NCBI GenBank assembly: GCA_938036875.1
Contig: CALHVX010000139.1
Span: 1-52,769, forward strand
DNA from: an uncultured Pseudomonadales bacterium
GTDB taxonomy: Bacteria; Pseudomonadota; Gammaproteobacteria; Pseudomonadales; Azotimanducaceae
DNA: 52,769 nt
Direction: 5' to 3'
The position numbers were made by a program, and so were the translations under genes. A model generated the notes under the pieces. It was not told the origin of the DNA, did no database searches, and saw nothing but the letters and a program-made list of their open reading frames with translations. Position 1 is the stretch's first letter. Each line of letters starts with the position of its first letter. This document shows, in pieces, positions 8,551-16,604 of the stretch.

Positions 8551-9765
8551 ATGGATTTCGAAGATACTAAAGAAGAAGCGGCATTTCGTGCTGATGCGCA
8601 AGCTTGGTTTGCTGCTAACGCGCCAACCGCAAAAGAGCTAGAAGGCATGGACGGCATGCAGCGAGCTAAATATTGGCAAGCGAAAAAAGTTGCTGCGGGC
8701 TGGGGCTGCATTCGGTGGCCAAAAGAATACGGCGGCCGGGATGCAAGCGCCATTGAGCAAGTGATTCTGAATCAAGAAGAAGCCAAAATCTCAGCGCCGG
8801 AGACGGGCGTCTTTAGCATTGGTCAAGGCATGGCAGCGCCAACCTTGATGACTTGGGCGAATGATGACGACAAAGCGCGTTTTGTCCCTCGCTTGGCAAC
8901 CGGTGAAGATATTTGGTGCCAGCTGTTTAGCGAGCCCGCGGGTGGTTCTGACCTTGCCGCTTTGCGAACCAAGGCAGTAAAAGATGGTGATGACTGGGTG
9001 ATCAACGGTCAGAAAATCTGGACCTCAGGTGCGCATTACTCCGATTGGGGTATTTTGGTTGTGCGTACTGACCCCAACGTTCCTAAGCATCAAGGGTTGA
9101 CCTACTTTTACGTTGATATGAAAAGTCCGGGTATTGAGATTAAACCAATCCGCCAAATTTCTGGTGAGTCTAACTTCAATGAAGTGTATTTCACGGACGT
9201 TAGGATTCCGGACAGCCAGCGCCTAGGTGCGGTTGGTCAAGGCTGGAAGGTGTCGCTAACCACGCTCATGAATGAACGTGCGAGCATTGGTGCCGGCGGC
9301 GGCGGGGTGAAGTTTGATTCGGTCAAGAAGCTGGCGGCTTCGGTTAACATCGGTGATCGGCCTGCCATTGAAGACTCAGCGGTGCGGGCTAAGCTGGCCT
9401 CTTGGTACGTTCAAGAAGCGGGCCTCAAATATACCTCTTATCGAACCTTGTCGGCGTTGTCGCGCGGTGCCATTCCTGGACCCGAAAACTCCATTGGCAA
9501 GCTGGTCGGAGCGGTGAAGTCCCAGGATATGGCGTCCTTTGCCATCGATCTGCTGGAGCAAGAGGGTATTGTTCGAGACAAGAGCTATGACGAAGCGATT
9601 GGCTCGTTGTTTCAGGATACCTACATGGCGATACCGGGTTTGCGTATTGCTGGTGGTACAGACGAGATTATGGCCAACATCATCGCTGAGCGCGTGTTGG
9701 GTCTACCCCAAGAGCCACGTGCGGACAAAGGCATTCCCTTTAGCGAAGTGCCAACCGGTTCTTAG
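8551..9765 (+). CDS. Acyl-CoA dehydrogenase family protein
   Basis: A complete 404-residue acyl-CoA dehydrogenase with all three domains: an N-terminal helical part, a central beta domain with CQLFSEPAGGSDLAALRT (about 128-145) and KIWTSGAHYSDWGILVVRT (FAD and substrate contacts), and a C-terminal helical part ending in IAGGTDEIMANIIAERVLGL. It oxidises an acyl-CoA at the alpha-beta bond and passes electrons to ETF. AAGGAG six bases before ATG 8551 fixes the start, ten bases after the stop of the preceding dehydrogenase. The two genes form a tight pair and probably encode subunits of one heteromeric enzyme. Chain specificity cannot be read from sequence. Confidence 0.93.
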   Translation: MDFEDTKEEAAFRADAQAWFAANAPTAKELEGMDGMQRAKYWQAKKVAAGWGCIRWPKEYGGRDASAIEQVILNQEEAKISAPETGVFSIGQGMAAPTLMTWANDDDKARFVPRLATGEDIWCQLFSEPAGGSDLAALRTKAVKDGDDWVINGQKIWTSGAHYSDWGILVVRTDPNVPKHQGLTYFYVDMKSPGIEIKPIRQISGESNFNEVYFTDVRIPDSQRLGAVGQGWKVSLTTLMNERASIGAGGGGVKFDSVKKLAASVNIGDRPAIEDSAVRAKLASWYVQEAGLKYTSYRTLSALSRGAIPGPENSIGKLVGAVKSQDMASFAIDLLEQEGIVRDKSYDEAIGSLFQDTYMAIPGLRIAGGTDEIMANIIAERVLGLPQEPRADKGIPFSEVPTGS

Positions 9766-9777
9766 CTCATTGGGTTC

Positions 9778-9808
9778 GCTGCTACCTTGCTAGGTGCAAG
9801 GTAGCAGC
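9778..9808 (+). terminator. Strong hairpin after the acyl-CoA dehydrogenase gene
   Basis: A perfect 13-bp inverted repeat (GCTGCTACCTTGC at 9778-9790, GCAAGGTAGCAGC at 9796-9808) with a five-base loop TAGGT begins 12 bases after the dehydrogenase stop. Position and stem strength suit a transcription terminator, but no T-run follows, so it may instead act as an mRNA 3' stabiliser or control flippase translation. The annotated GTG start of the flippase (9794) lies in its loop and right arm. Confidence 0.5.
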
Positions 9809-11125
9809 AGAACTTTGGGGGATAACGTTAAGCGATCGTTAATCCATTTAGTTAGCTTGGTGGTGGTTCTGGCCACCAGCATTGTCATTGCTCGTCAGGT
9901 CAGCATTGATAGCTTTGGCCTCTATCTCTTTTTGATGTCTTGCGTCAGCTTAGGATCGCTTGTTTTAACGGGTGCTCTCGACGTTGCCTTGCTAAGACAG
10001 GTTCCCAGATACCTTGGTTATGAGTTATCAAGCCAAGCCGCGCAATTGCCGGGTTTGCTGCGCTGGGTAGCCGTTAAATTCGGGCGTCAGTTGGTCCTGT
10101 TGTTGCTGTTGGTAGGTTTGGTAACCGCATTGGCTTTTGGTGCAGCGCATGTGCGCCTTTGGCCTCTGTCCGAACAGTTCCACCCGTTGTTGGTTGCGAT
10201 GGGTTTGGCATTGGTTGTGATGCTGAGCATCTTAGCGCTGCTGCGAGGTTTTTTGCACGGGCTCTCCGTTTGGTGGGCCGCATTGCCTGAGCAATGGCTC
10301 TATCCCATGTTGCTGCTAGGTCTGATCACTAGCGGTACCTTGCTGAATAGCCTTCATACAGTCACCCAACTGGTTGGCTACTCGCTGCTAGCGGCTCTGG
10401 TTACCTTAATCGTAGCGGCGTTTTTGTCACGACGCCAAGCGCAACGAATAGGCCCAATTATTCATGGTTCTGCTAGTAAGCATCAGATGTTGAATACTGA
10501 TGAAGACTCAAACCGATGGTCTGCGGGTTTAAAGGCCGTGATTGGTTTGGCTGCTGCTCAATGGGTTTTGGGGCAGGGGGATCTGTTGATTGTGGGTCTG
10601 CTGCGCGGTCCAATGGACGTTGCTCTATATGGGGCTGTTGTGCAGTTGCTGTTGGTTTTTAGCTTCGGGTTTGCTGCGGTGCCAATGGGCTTTGCACCCC
10701 GCTACAAACAACTTTTTGCTGTTGCTGATCTTCCCGCCATCGCGCAATTTTCGCGTTGGTTGATCGGTCTGATGCTAGGCAGTTCAGCGCTTTTGATTGT
10801 TGTGTTTTGGTTCGCAGCGCCGAGGCTGTTGGCGCTTTTTGGGGAGGCATATGTCACAGGGGATACTCTGCTGGTTCTGCGCATCTTGCTGGTAACCCAG
10901 CTCGCTTTGGTGGTGGCCGTCATGGCAAGCTATCTGTGGGTGATTGCGGGACGTGAGAAGCAGATGGCGGTCATTGCCACCATGGCCGCAGTGCTTAACT
11001 TGGTTTTGAACCTAGCACTTGTATCCCGCCTTGGCATCGTTGGCGCGGCAGCAGCCACAGCGGCGGCTTTGTGTTTACAAAGCCTCACCGCTGGGTGGTT
11101 TGCTCGGCGCCTTGGCCTGATCTGA
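9794..11125 (+). CDS. Oligosaccharide/polysaccharide flippase (MOP superfamily)
   Basis: A 443-residue integral membrane protein with about 12 hydrophobic segments, e.g. LIHLVSLVVVLATSIVIA near the start and paired helices near the C-terminus (VAVMASYLWVIAG, LVSRLGIVGAAAATAAALCL). The repeated two-half layout and the conserved C-terminal segment fit the Wzx/MATE-type flippases that move lipid-linked sugars across the inner membrane. It is an orphan: no glycosyltransferase, polymerase or nucleotide-sugar gene is adjacent; the nearest glycosyltransferase belongs to the polyene cluster. The start is uncertain: GTG 9794 falls inside a strong hairpin, and TTG 9815 (then GDNVKRSL) is a reasonable alternative. 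The gene ends four bases before the end of the convergent monooxygenase gene. Confidence 0.75.
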   Translation: MQGSSRTLGDNVKRSLIHLVSLVVVLATSIVIARQVSIDSFGLYLFLMSCVSLGSLVLTGALDVALLRQVPRYLGYELSSQAAQLPGLLRWVAVKFGRQLVLLLLLVGLVTALAFGAAHVRLWPLSEQFHPLLVAMGLALVVMLSILALLRGFLHGLSVWWAALPEQWLYPMLLLGLITSGTLLNSLHTVTQLVGYSLLAALVTLIVAAFLSRRQAQRIGPIIHGSASKHQMLNTDEDSNRWSAGLKAVIGLAAAQWVLGQGDLLIVGLLRGPMDVALYGAVVQLLLVFSFGFAAVPMGFAPRYKQLFAVADLPAIAQFSRWLIGLMLGSSALLIVVFWFAAPRLLALFGEAYVTGDTLLVLRILLVTQLALVVAVMASYLWVIAGREKQMAVIATMAAVLNLVLNLALVSRLGIVGAAAATAAALCLQSLTAGWFARRLGLI

Positions 11126-11129
11126 AGGG

Positions 11130-12962
11130 CTAACGCAACGCTAGGCCGTTTAGATCACCGGCTGCACGCCACTTTTCAAGCACCTTAAAGAAACGAATAG
11201 ACCCGTCTCCATACATGTCAGAGAAGAAGCCACCTCGATTGCCCGATGTGCCCTCACCGTTGTAATAGCCCGGGGTGCATTCCGCATAGAAGCGCGCGCC
11301 AACGGTTGCTTTTGCGCGAATCTCGTCGACATACGCCTGCTCACCTTCAGCGGTTGCTTCAACCACCTTGGCGTTGCGCTCACGTAGCTCGCTTAAAATG
11401 TAGGCGATATGTTTTGCCTGTTCGTTCAGGGCGTGGGGAACGTTTACGGTGATTGCGGTTTGGGTGAAGCCCATAAAAAAGCAGTTAGGGAAGCCGTGGC
11501 TCTGCAGGCCTTGGTGGGTGCGTAGGCCTTCTGCCCAGTGGTTGCTTAGGGTTTTCCCATCGCGACCAGTGATGTCGTAGCCTGCTCGCTTGGTATAGGA
11601 GGTGCCTACCTCAAAGCCCGTTGCGAACACCAAGCAGTCAACCTCGTACTCGACCCCGTTTACAACCACGCCATTCTCGGTAAGTCGCTCCACGCCCTTA
11701 CCATCGCTGTCAATAAGCGCAACGTTGTCACGGTTATAGGTTGGTAGGTATTCATCGTGAAAGCAGGGGCGTTTGCAAAACTGTCGATACCAAGGCTTTA
11801 ACGCCTCTGCCACCGTTGGGTCTGCCACTAGCTCTTCTGCACGCTCGCGTACCTGATTCATCTTGCGGAAGTCGCAAAGCTCCATGAGCTGTGCGCGTTC
11901 AATCTTGGTCAGGCGTCGACCTAGCTTTTGGCTTGCGCTCTTGGCCACAGTGCCCGTGACGTTGCGCATGATGTCGGTCCAGCCATCGTTGATCAGATCC
12001 ACATCCTGATGGCCGCCGCTGACCAGAACGTTGAAGTTGTCCATGCGCTCTTGTTGCCAGCCGGGCTCGAGCGATGCTGCCCAGTCAGGATCGGTCTCAT
12101 GGTTGTTACGTTCGTCGATAGACGATGGCGTGCGCTGAAAAACGTAGAGCTGCTGGGCCCATTCCCCTAGATGCGGAATACACTGCACACCGGTTGCGCC
12201 GGTGCCGATAATGCCGACGCGCTTGTCCTTCAGGCCGGTAAGATTTCCTGAGGAGTTGCCGCCGGTATAGTTGTAGTCCCAACGACTGGTGTGAAAAGTG
12301 TGACCTTTGAATTCGTTGATACCTTCAATGCCTGGCAGCTTAGGGCGACTTAGGGGTCCGTTGGCCATAGCCACGTAGCGAGCGCGCATCTTGTCGCCCC
12401 GATCTGTACTGATAGTCCAATAGCCTTCCGCTTCGTCCCAGCTCATGTCGGTGACGCTGGTTTGCAAGCAGGCGTTGTCGTACAGGTCGAAGTGTCGAGC
12501 AATACGCTTGCTGTGCTCCAAAATCTCTGCAGCAAATGAGTATTTGTGTTTTGGCATATACCCCAGCTCTTCCAGCAAAGGGAGGTAGCAATAGGACTCG
12601 ACATCACACATAGCGCCGGGGTAGCGGTTCCAATACCAGGTGCCACCAAAATCAGCCGCTTTCTCGATAACGCGTAAGTCTTTGAAGCCAGCCTCACGCA
12701 GACGTGCACCGGCCAGAAGGCCACCGAAGCCGCCACCAATAATGGCGATTTCGACGGTATCAAATAGGGGCGCGCGCTCAATGGGTTGCTCTACGTAAGG
12801 GTCATCTACGTAGTGCGAAAACTCAGCGGTTACCTCTTGGTACTGGGTGCTGCCATCTGGCCTTACCCGGCGATCGCGCTCTGCTAGATATTTGGCTTTT
12901 AAGGCGGTGGGATCAAAGTCCATCTCGCCAAACATTTCTTGTACGGTAGGATCGATTTTCAC
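11130..12962 (-). CDS. Flavin-containing Baeyer-Villiger-type monooxygenase
   Basis: A 610-residue class B flavoprotein monooxygenase. The FAD-binding Rossmann motif GGGFGG is at residues 76-81, the Baeyer-Villiger fingerprint FKGHTFHTSRWD (FxGxxxHxxxW(P/D)) at 218-229, and the NADPH-binding motif GTGATG at 253-258. Such enzymes use NADPH and O2 to insert oxygen next to a ketone, giving esters or lactones. The ~60-residue N-terminal extension before the FAD motif is typical of the cyclopentadecanone/steroid monooxygenase branch; with the acyl-CoA dehydrogenase pair upstream, sterol or cyclic ketone use is a reasonable guess. The gene is separated by about 94 bases from the upstream PII-like gene and ends against the flippase. 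Confidence 0.92.
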   Translation of the reverse strand: MKIDPTVQEMFGEMDFDPTALKAKYLAERDRRVRPDGSTQYQEVTAEFSHYVDDPYVEQPIERAPLFDTVEIAIIGGGFGGLLAGARLREAGFKDLRVIEKAADFGGTWYWNRYPGAMCDVESYCYLPLLEELGYMPKHKYSFAAEILEHSKRIARHFDLYDNACLQTSVTDMSWDEAEGYWTISTDRGDKMRARYVAMANGPLSRPKLPGIEGINEFKGHTFHTSRWDYNYTGGNSSGNLTGLKDKRVGIIGTGATGVQCIPHLGEWAQQLYVFQRTPSSIDERNNHETDPDWAASLEPGWQQERMDNFNVLVSGGHQDVDLINDGWTDIMRNVTGTVAKSASQKLGRRLTKIERAQLMELCDFRKMNQVRERAEELVADPTVAEALKPWYRQFCKRPCFHDEYLPTYNRDNVALIDSDGKGVERLTENGVVVNGVEYEVDCLVFATGFEVGTSYTKRAGYDITGRDGKTLSNHWAEGLRTHQGLQSHGFPNCFFMGFTQTAITVNVPHALNEQAKHIAYILSELRERNAKVVEATAEGEQAYVDEIRAKATVGARFYAECTPGYYNGEGTSGNRGGFFSDMYGDGSIRFFKVLEKWRAAGDLNGLALR

Positions 12963-13056
12963 GGGTAGCGCTCACTTTTTATCTTTCGCAACCCAAGATA
13001 CTACGATATTTGGGGACCTTGAGCATAGGTCGATCTTGTAGCGGGCATGGGCGAGG

Positions 13057-14247
13057 TTAAGCAGCACTACCCGTTTGACGAAAATCAATGCGGCCAGGGA
13101 CGTAAGTGGCCACCCGAGGTGCGGCAATCTGCATCAAGCACAGGTCTGTAATGCCCGCAGGTTCTGCTTGATCGCGTATCGCCTCACAAATGTTAGGAGC
13201 TAAGTCTTTGGTTACCACACAGCGCAACATGCCGTAGTCTTGATTGATCTGAGCTCCCGCGACTACTTCACCTTCTTGGGCGGCGGAAAAGTTTGCGAAG
13301 TTTAGATTCAGACCCGGAGCGCCAGCGTCTAACATCATATCCATTAAGCGCTGGGTATCATCGCGTTTGGCGATGGCGGACAAGCACACATAGGTTTGCT
13401 CACTGCGGGTGTTGGGTAACGCGACGTTTAGGCCAACCCCTTTGCCGGATCCCCCCACCGCAAAAACAGTTTGGTCGCGCCAATCCGTGTGGCCGGCCAA
13501 GTGATCAATCGCGTTGATCATTTGCTGCATGTTAGCGGTGTAACGTTGGTTGGACACACGCCCGGGTAAGTTAAACAACCCTTGGGTGACCGGCAAGCGA
13601 TACATAAAACCCCGACCGGGCAGATGTAGTTCTGCCGCTTTGGCCATGGCGTTAAAGACTTGCTCAACGTCCGCTTCGTCAGCCAAGACCATCAGCACTT
13701 CTTTTTCAGTTTCTTTGGTGATTCGCAGCCAACCTAGTCGGTCACGAATACCGCGGCCTTCGCTGTAGTAAACGATTGGCCCGTGAGCACCCGCATTCAC
13801 GGCCGCTTTGGCTACCTTGTCACTTTGTTGATGACCTACCACCGCACAAATCAGGCTTAACTCTTCTTTTAGGTTGGTGGTTTCGCTCTGAGTGTGTCCA
13901 CCTTGCTCGCTAGGCCATAGATGATAGTCCTTGCCGACCCAAAGATGCTCACATGGGGTGCTGTAAACAGCACCAATGGCTTGTCTGTGCATGCTGCCTT
14001 CTTCAGCAACTGTATGCACAACACGTTTGACGTTGTGATCTGGTACCAACATCTGCAGCATAGATTTTGCTGGGCTCACCGGCGGCAAAAAGCGTTTCAA
14101 CCAATGATCATGCAGCAATGTGCCTCGAGCTTTCCAGAGTAGGGCGCTAGCCCCTTGTTGCTGCTGAACACTGTTCATCACGCGTGGCACGATGGCGCCA
14201 GGAAGGATCGCGGTAACCGTAGAGTAGGGCTGGCTGGATTCGATCAT
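13057..14247 (-). CDS. P-II-like signalling protein with three tandem PII-type domains
   Basis: A 396-residue protein associated with the DUF1538 gene. The clearest PII-like part is about residues 129-220 (LICAVVGHQQSDKVAKAAVNAGAHG, then a beta hairpin and EVLMVLADEADVEQVFNAM), with the beta-alpha-beta pattern of GlnB/GlnK. The regions 8-105 (VTAILPGAIVPRVMNSV, MLQMLVPDHNVKRVVHTV) and 285-385 (YVCLSAIAKRDDTQRLMDMM, MLRCVVTKDLAPNICEAI) follow the same pattern, so I read it as three repeats in one chain, which could stand in for the usual PII trimer. PII proteins sense 2-oxoglutarate and adenine nucleotides and gate partners such as AmtB. The T-loop tyrosine of GlnB is not obvious. Its ATG overlaps the DUF1538 stop by four bases (ATGA), implying coupled synthesis. 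Confidence 0.75.
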   Translation of the reverse strand: MIESSQPYSTVTAILPGAIVPRVMNSVQQQQGASALLWKARGTLLHDHWLKRFLPPVSPAKSMLQMLVPDHNVKRVVHTVAEEGSMHRQAIGAVYSTPCEHLWVGKDYHLWPSEQGGHTQSETTNLKEELSLICAVVGHQQSDKVAKAAVNAGAHGPIVYYSEGRGIRDRLGWLRITKETEKEVLMVLADEADVEQVFNAMAKAAELHLPGRGFMYRLPVTQGLFNLPGRVSNQRYTANMQQMINAIDHLAGHTDWRDQTVFAVGGSGKGVGLNVALPNTRSEQTYVCLSAIAKRDDTQRLMDMMLDAGAPGLNLNFANFSAAQEGEVVAGAQINQDYGMLRCVVTKDLAPNICEAIRDQAEPAGITDLCLMQIAAPRVATYVPGRIDFRQTGSAA

Positions 14248-16214
14248 GAGCTGGCTGCCTCAATAGCTTGTGGTAGTTCATCGAGGCTAGGCTCGCTGGT
14301 TTCTTCTTCGCGACTGATACGCTCCGCTCGTTGGGTATACAAACCAACCGTTAATACGGTGAGGATGGGTCCAACCGAGGCTAACGCTAAAACGCCAAAC
14401 CCGTTGCTAACCCCCGGTACGTTGGCACCAATGCCCAAACCCATAGCAAGTACGAGGGGGACTGTTATAGGACCGGTGGTCACACCCGCGCTATCCCAAC
14501 TAAAGTTAACGAAGCTATGGGGTGCTTTCCAAGTTAGGAATAGCACCAGTGTGTAGGGCGGAATGAGCATCCAGATCAGCGGTAGGTTGTAAGCCATTTT
14601 GAAGATCCCCGCGCCAATGCCTAAGCCCACGCCAATGGCAACGCTCTGCATCAGCAATTTCTTTCGGAATGCACCCGCCGTGGTGCGTTCTACTGTATCG
14701 CCTAACGCGTTTAAAGCAGGCTCAGCCAAGGTTGCGCCGTAGCCAAGAAAGAAGGCAAAGCCAACGGCTATCAGTTTGCCTAGATGGCCGTCATCTAGCA
14801 GCGGGCCTTCTGGGTACTCGAGACCCCAGGGAACGATCTGCGCAAAGGCGATGGGTACGTTGCTGCCTAGTTGCTCGCCAAGTGGGGTTAAGCCCAAGGC
14901 AATGCCAAGACCGAATAAAGCCATGCCCACCAGGGCAAAGATGACGCCTATGCTGACGTCCGTGCCGCGTTGCAACTTTTGACCAAGCACTAGCCTCAGC
15001 ACCACATAGAGAAACAGGCACAGCGGGATAATGGCTCTCAGAGCATCCATTGCCGCACTTTTGAATTGGTCTGCTGTGGAGCTACTGGTATCCCAAGTTT
15101 GATCGTCGGCGAACTCAAATTGGCGTTTGTAGGTCTTAGTAATGAATACGCTCGGCTGCTCCATTTGGATCTCGCCATCAATCAAGGTAGCGCCGGTACC
15201 ATCAAAGTGCACTTGGTAACCTTTAGGTAGCTGTCCTGAACGCAAGTACTCGGAAAACTCCGCTTCGGTAACCGGCACGTGATTGCGGTCCATGGTTACC
15301 TGAATCTCTGTGTTATCGGCAGCCACCGGGTTTGCTTGCACAGTTGTGGGGTCGGGGACGTAGTTTGGAGCACCAAAGTAGTCGGCTTGGGTGTAGTGAA
15401 ACAGGGCGAGCAGCAAGACAGCCAGGATCGGGAAGAGCGATGCAAGGGTGACAATGCCAAAACCTGAGTGGCCACCGCCGCCGCTGCTAATAACCCGGCA
15501 GACACCAATGCCTAAAGCTAGCACCAGTGGCACAGTAACCGGCCCGGTGGTAACAGCGCCGCAGTCCCAGGCGAGCCCCAGAACGTCTTTGAGTTCAGGG
15601 ATGGTGCTAAAGAATAGGGATAGACCCAGGAGTACCGCAATGCTTGGCATGGCTAGATATTTCAACGGCCAGGCGTAGAAGAAGCGCAGCACGCCAAGCA
15701 TAACGGCGAAACCAACCCCCACGCCAACGGAGCCCACCAGTTGGCCTGAAAAATCGTTCAGCAAGCTGAAGAGCAAGGGGGCTTGGTCTGCTTTGACACC
15801 AGCACCAGCGGCTTTAAGAACAGCAATGGCTGGCTCGGCAAAAGTAGCGCCAACACCCAGCAAGAACGCAAAGAGCAAGATAACCGGCAGGCGGCTGTTG
15901 CGAGGCAGCACGCTGCCAATCTCTTCGCCCAGGGGCATTAATCCGAGCCGCAGCCCTTCCATGAAGAACATCAAGCCTAGCGCCACAACAAAGATGCCGA
16001 CCCCAATCATTGCGGCGTAAACAATAGGCAGCTGCAGAACAAACAATTGAAAGAAAATGAGGTATGCGACGATGAACCAAATGCCGCTTAGCTGGTTCAT
16101 GAAATTGCGGCGCACGTAGGGTGCAATGACCCGCAGCGTGTCTCGCAATCCTAGTTGGTACCTTTCGGCACCTGTATTTGGTGTGGGGTTGGTATTCGCT
16201 TGTGCTGAAGTCAT
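14244..16214 (-). CDS. DUF1538 membrane protein, two repeats
   Basis: A 656-residue membrane protein made of two homologous halves (about residues 25-270 and 385-635). Each half carries the same signature: CGAVTTGPVTVPLVLALGIG in the first and SAGVTTGPITVPLVLAMGLG in the second, each followed by GFGIVTLAS or GFGVLALAS. A soluble insert of ~100 residues (about 275-375, rich in Asp, Thr and Gln) separates them. The internal duplication and the glycine-rich helix breaks are transporter-like. DUF1538 genes commonly sit beside PII-type genes, which suggests a nitrogen-related or anion transporter gated by the PII-like protein encoded next; the substrate is unknown. The ATG at 16214 lies directly after a long inverted repeat that may control translation. 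Confidence 0.85.
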   Translation of the reverse strand: MTSAQANTNPTPNTGAERYQLGLRDTLRVIAPYVRRNFMNQLSGIWFIVAYLIFFQLFVLQLPIVYAAMIGVGIFVVALGLMFFMEGLRLGLMPLGEEIGSVLPRNSRLPVILLFAFLLGVGATFAEPAIAVLKAAGAGVKADQAPLLFSLLNDFSGQLVGSVGVGVGFAVMLGVLRFFYAWPLKYLAMPSIAVLLGLSLFFSTIPELKDVLGLAWDCGAVTTGPVTVPLVLALGIGVCRVISSGGGGHSGFGIVTLASLFPILAVLLLALFHYTQADYFGAPNYVPDPTTVQANPVAADNTEIQVTMDRNHVPVTEAEFSEYLRSGQLPKGYQVHFDGTGATLIDGEIQMEQPSVFITKTYKRQFEFADDQTWDTSSSTADQFKSAAMDALRAIIPLCLFLYVVLRLVLGQKLQRGTDVSIGVIFALVGMALFGLGIALGLTPLGEQLGSNVPIAFAQIVPWGLEYPEGPLLDDGHLGKLIAVGFAFFLGYGATLAEPALNALGDTVERTTAGAFRKKLLMQSVAIGVGLGIGAGIFKMAYNLPLIWMLIPPYTLVLFLTWKAPHSFVNFSWDSAGVTTGPITVPLVLAMGLGIGANVPGVSNGFGVLALASVGPILTVLTVGLYTQRAERISREEETSEPSLDELPQAIEAASS

Positions 16215-16216
16215 GT

Positions 16217-16262
16217 CTGCCGATAGCGCATATCTGAAGGGATTCGATAGCGTTATCGGCAG
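16217..16262 (-). promoter_or_regulatory. Leader hairpin(s) just upstream of the DUF1538 start
   Basis: A 9-bp perfect inverted repeat (CTGCCGATA at 16217-16225, TATCGGCAG at 16254-16262) encloses 28 bases and ends two bases before the DUF1538 start codon. On the mRNA the start-proximal arm contains GGCAG, the only candidate ribosome-binding sequence. A competing smaller hairpin (CGATA/TATCG, four-base loop, 16245-16258) uses part of the distal arm. The two folds exclude each other, as in translational switches. No known riboswitch class is recognised. Confidence 0.4.
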
Positions 16263-16337
16263 GTTCTCAGAAAAGCTTAGTAAGTCGCTGGCTATGCACT
16301 GACTAGCTGAGGCCGCTAGTGCGAGGTGAGCGTTTGG

Positions 16338-16604
16338 TTAACGCTTGCGGCGGTCCTTTAGATCTTCGTCGGTCACGCTTAAACCCTTGCTTTTAAGCGC
16401 TTTCATGATAAATCCACGCATGGTCATGCCGCGATCAAGGGCCATACGTGCAAGCTCCTTGTGCAGTGACGTACGCATCTTCAGCGTGAATTGACTGGTT
16501 CCTTCTTTAGCGGCAGCCGCTGCGTCCACCCGGTTTGACGGGGCGGGCGCTTTTGGACTTTTAGCGGCTGCTGCTTTGACGGCTGATAGCCCGGGTTTGC
16601 TCAT
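16338..16604 (-). CDS. Small RHH-type DNA-binding protein, ParA partner
   Basis: An 88-residue basic protein. An Ala/Lys/Pro-rich, probably disordered N-terminus (about 1-35) is followed by a ribbon-helix-helix-like segment: beta strand SQFTLKMRTSL, helix HKELARMALDRG, and MTMRGFIMKALKSKG. This is the layout of ParG/omega-type centromere-binding partners of ParA ATPases, with the flexible N-terminus stimulating ATP hydrolysis. Its ATG overlaps the ParA stop by four bases (ATGA), so they form one operon. It would bind operator or parS-like repeats, perhaps those upstream of parA. It could also be only an autorepressor. Confidence 0.7.
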   Translation of the reverse strand: MSKPGLSAVKAAAAKSPKAPAPSNRVDAAAAAKEGTSQFTLKMRTSLHKELARMALDRGMTMRGFIMKALKSKGLSVTDEDLKDRRKR

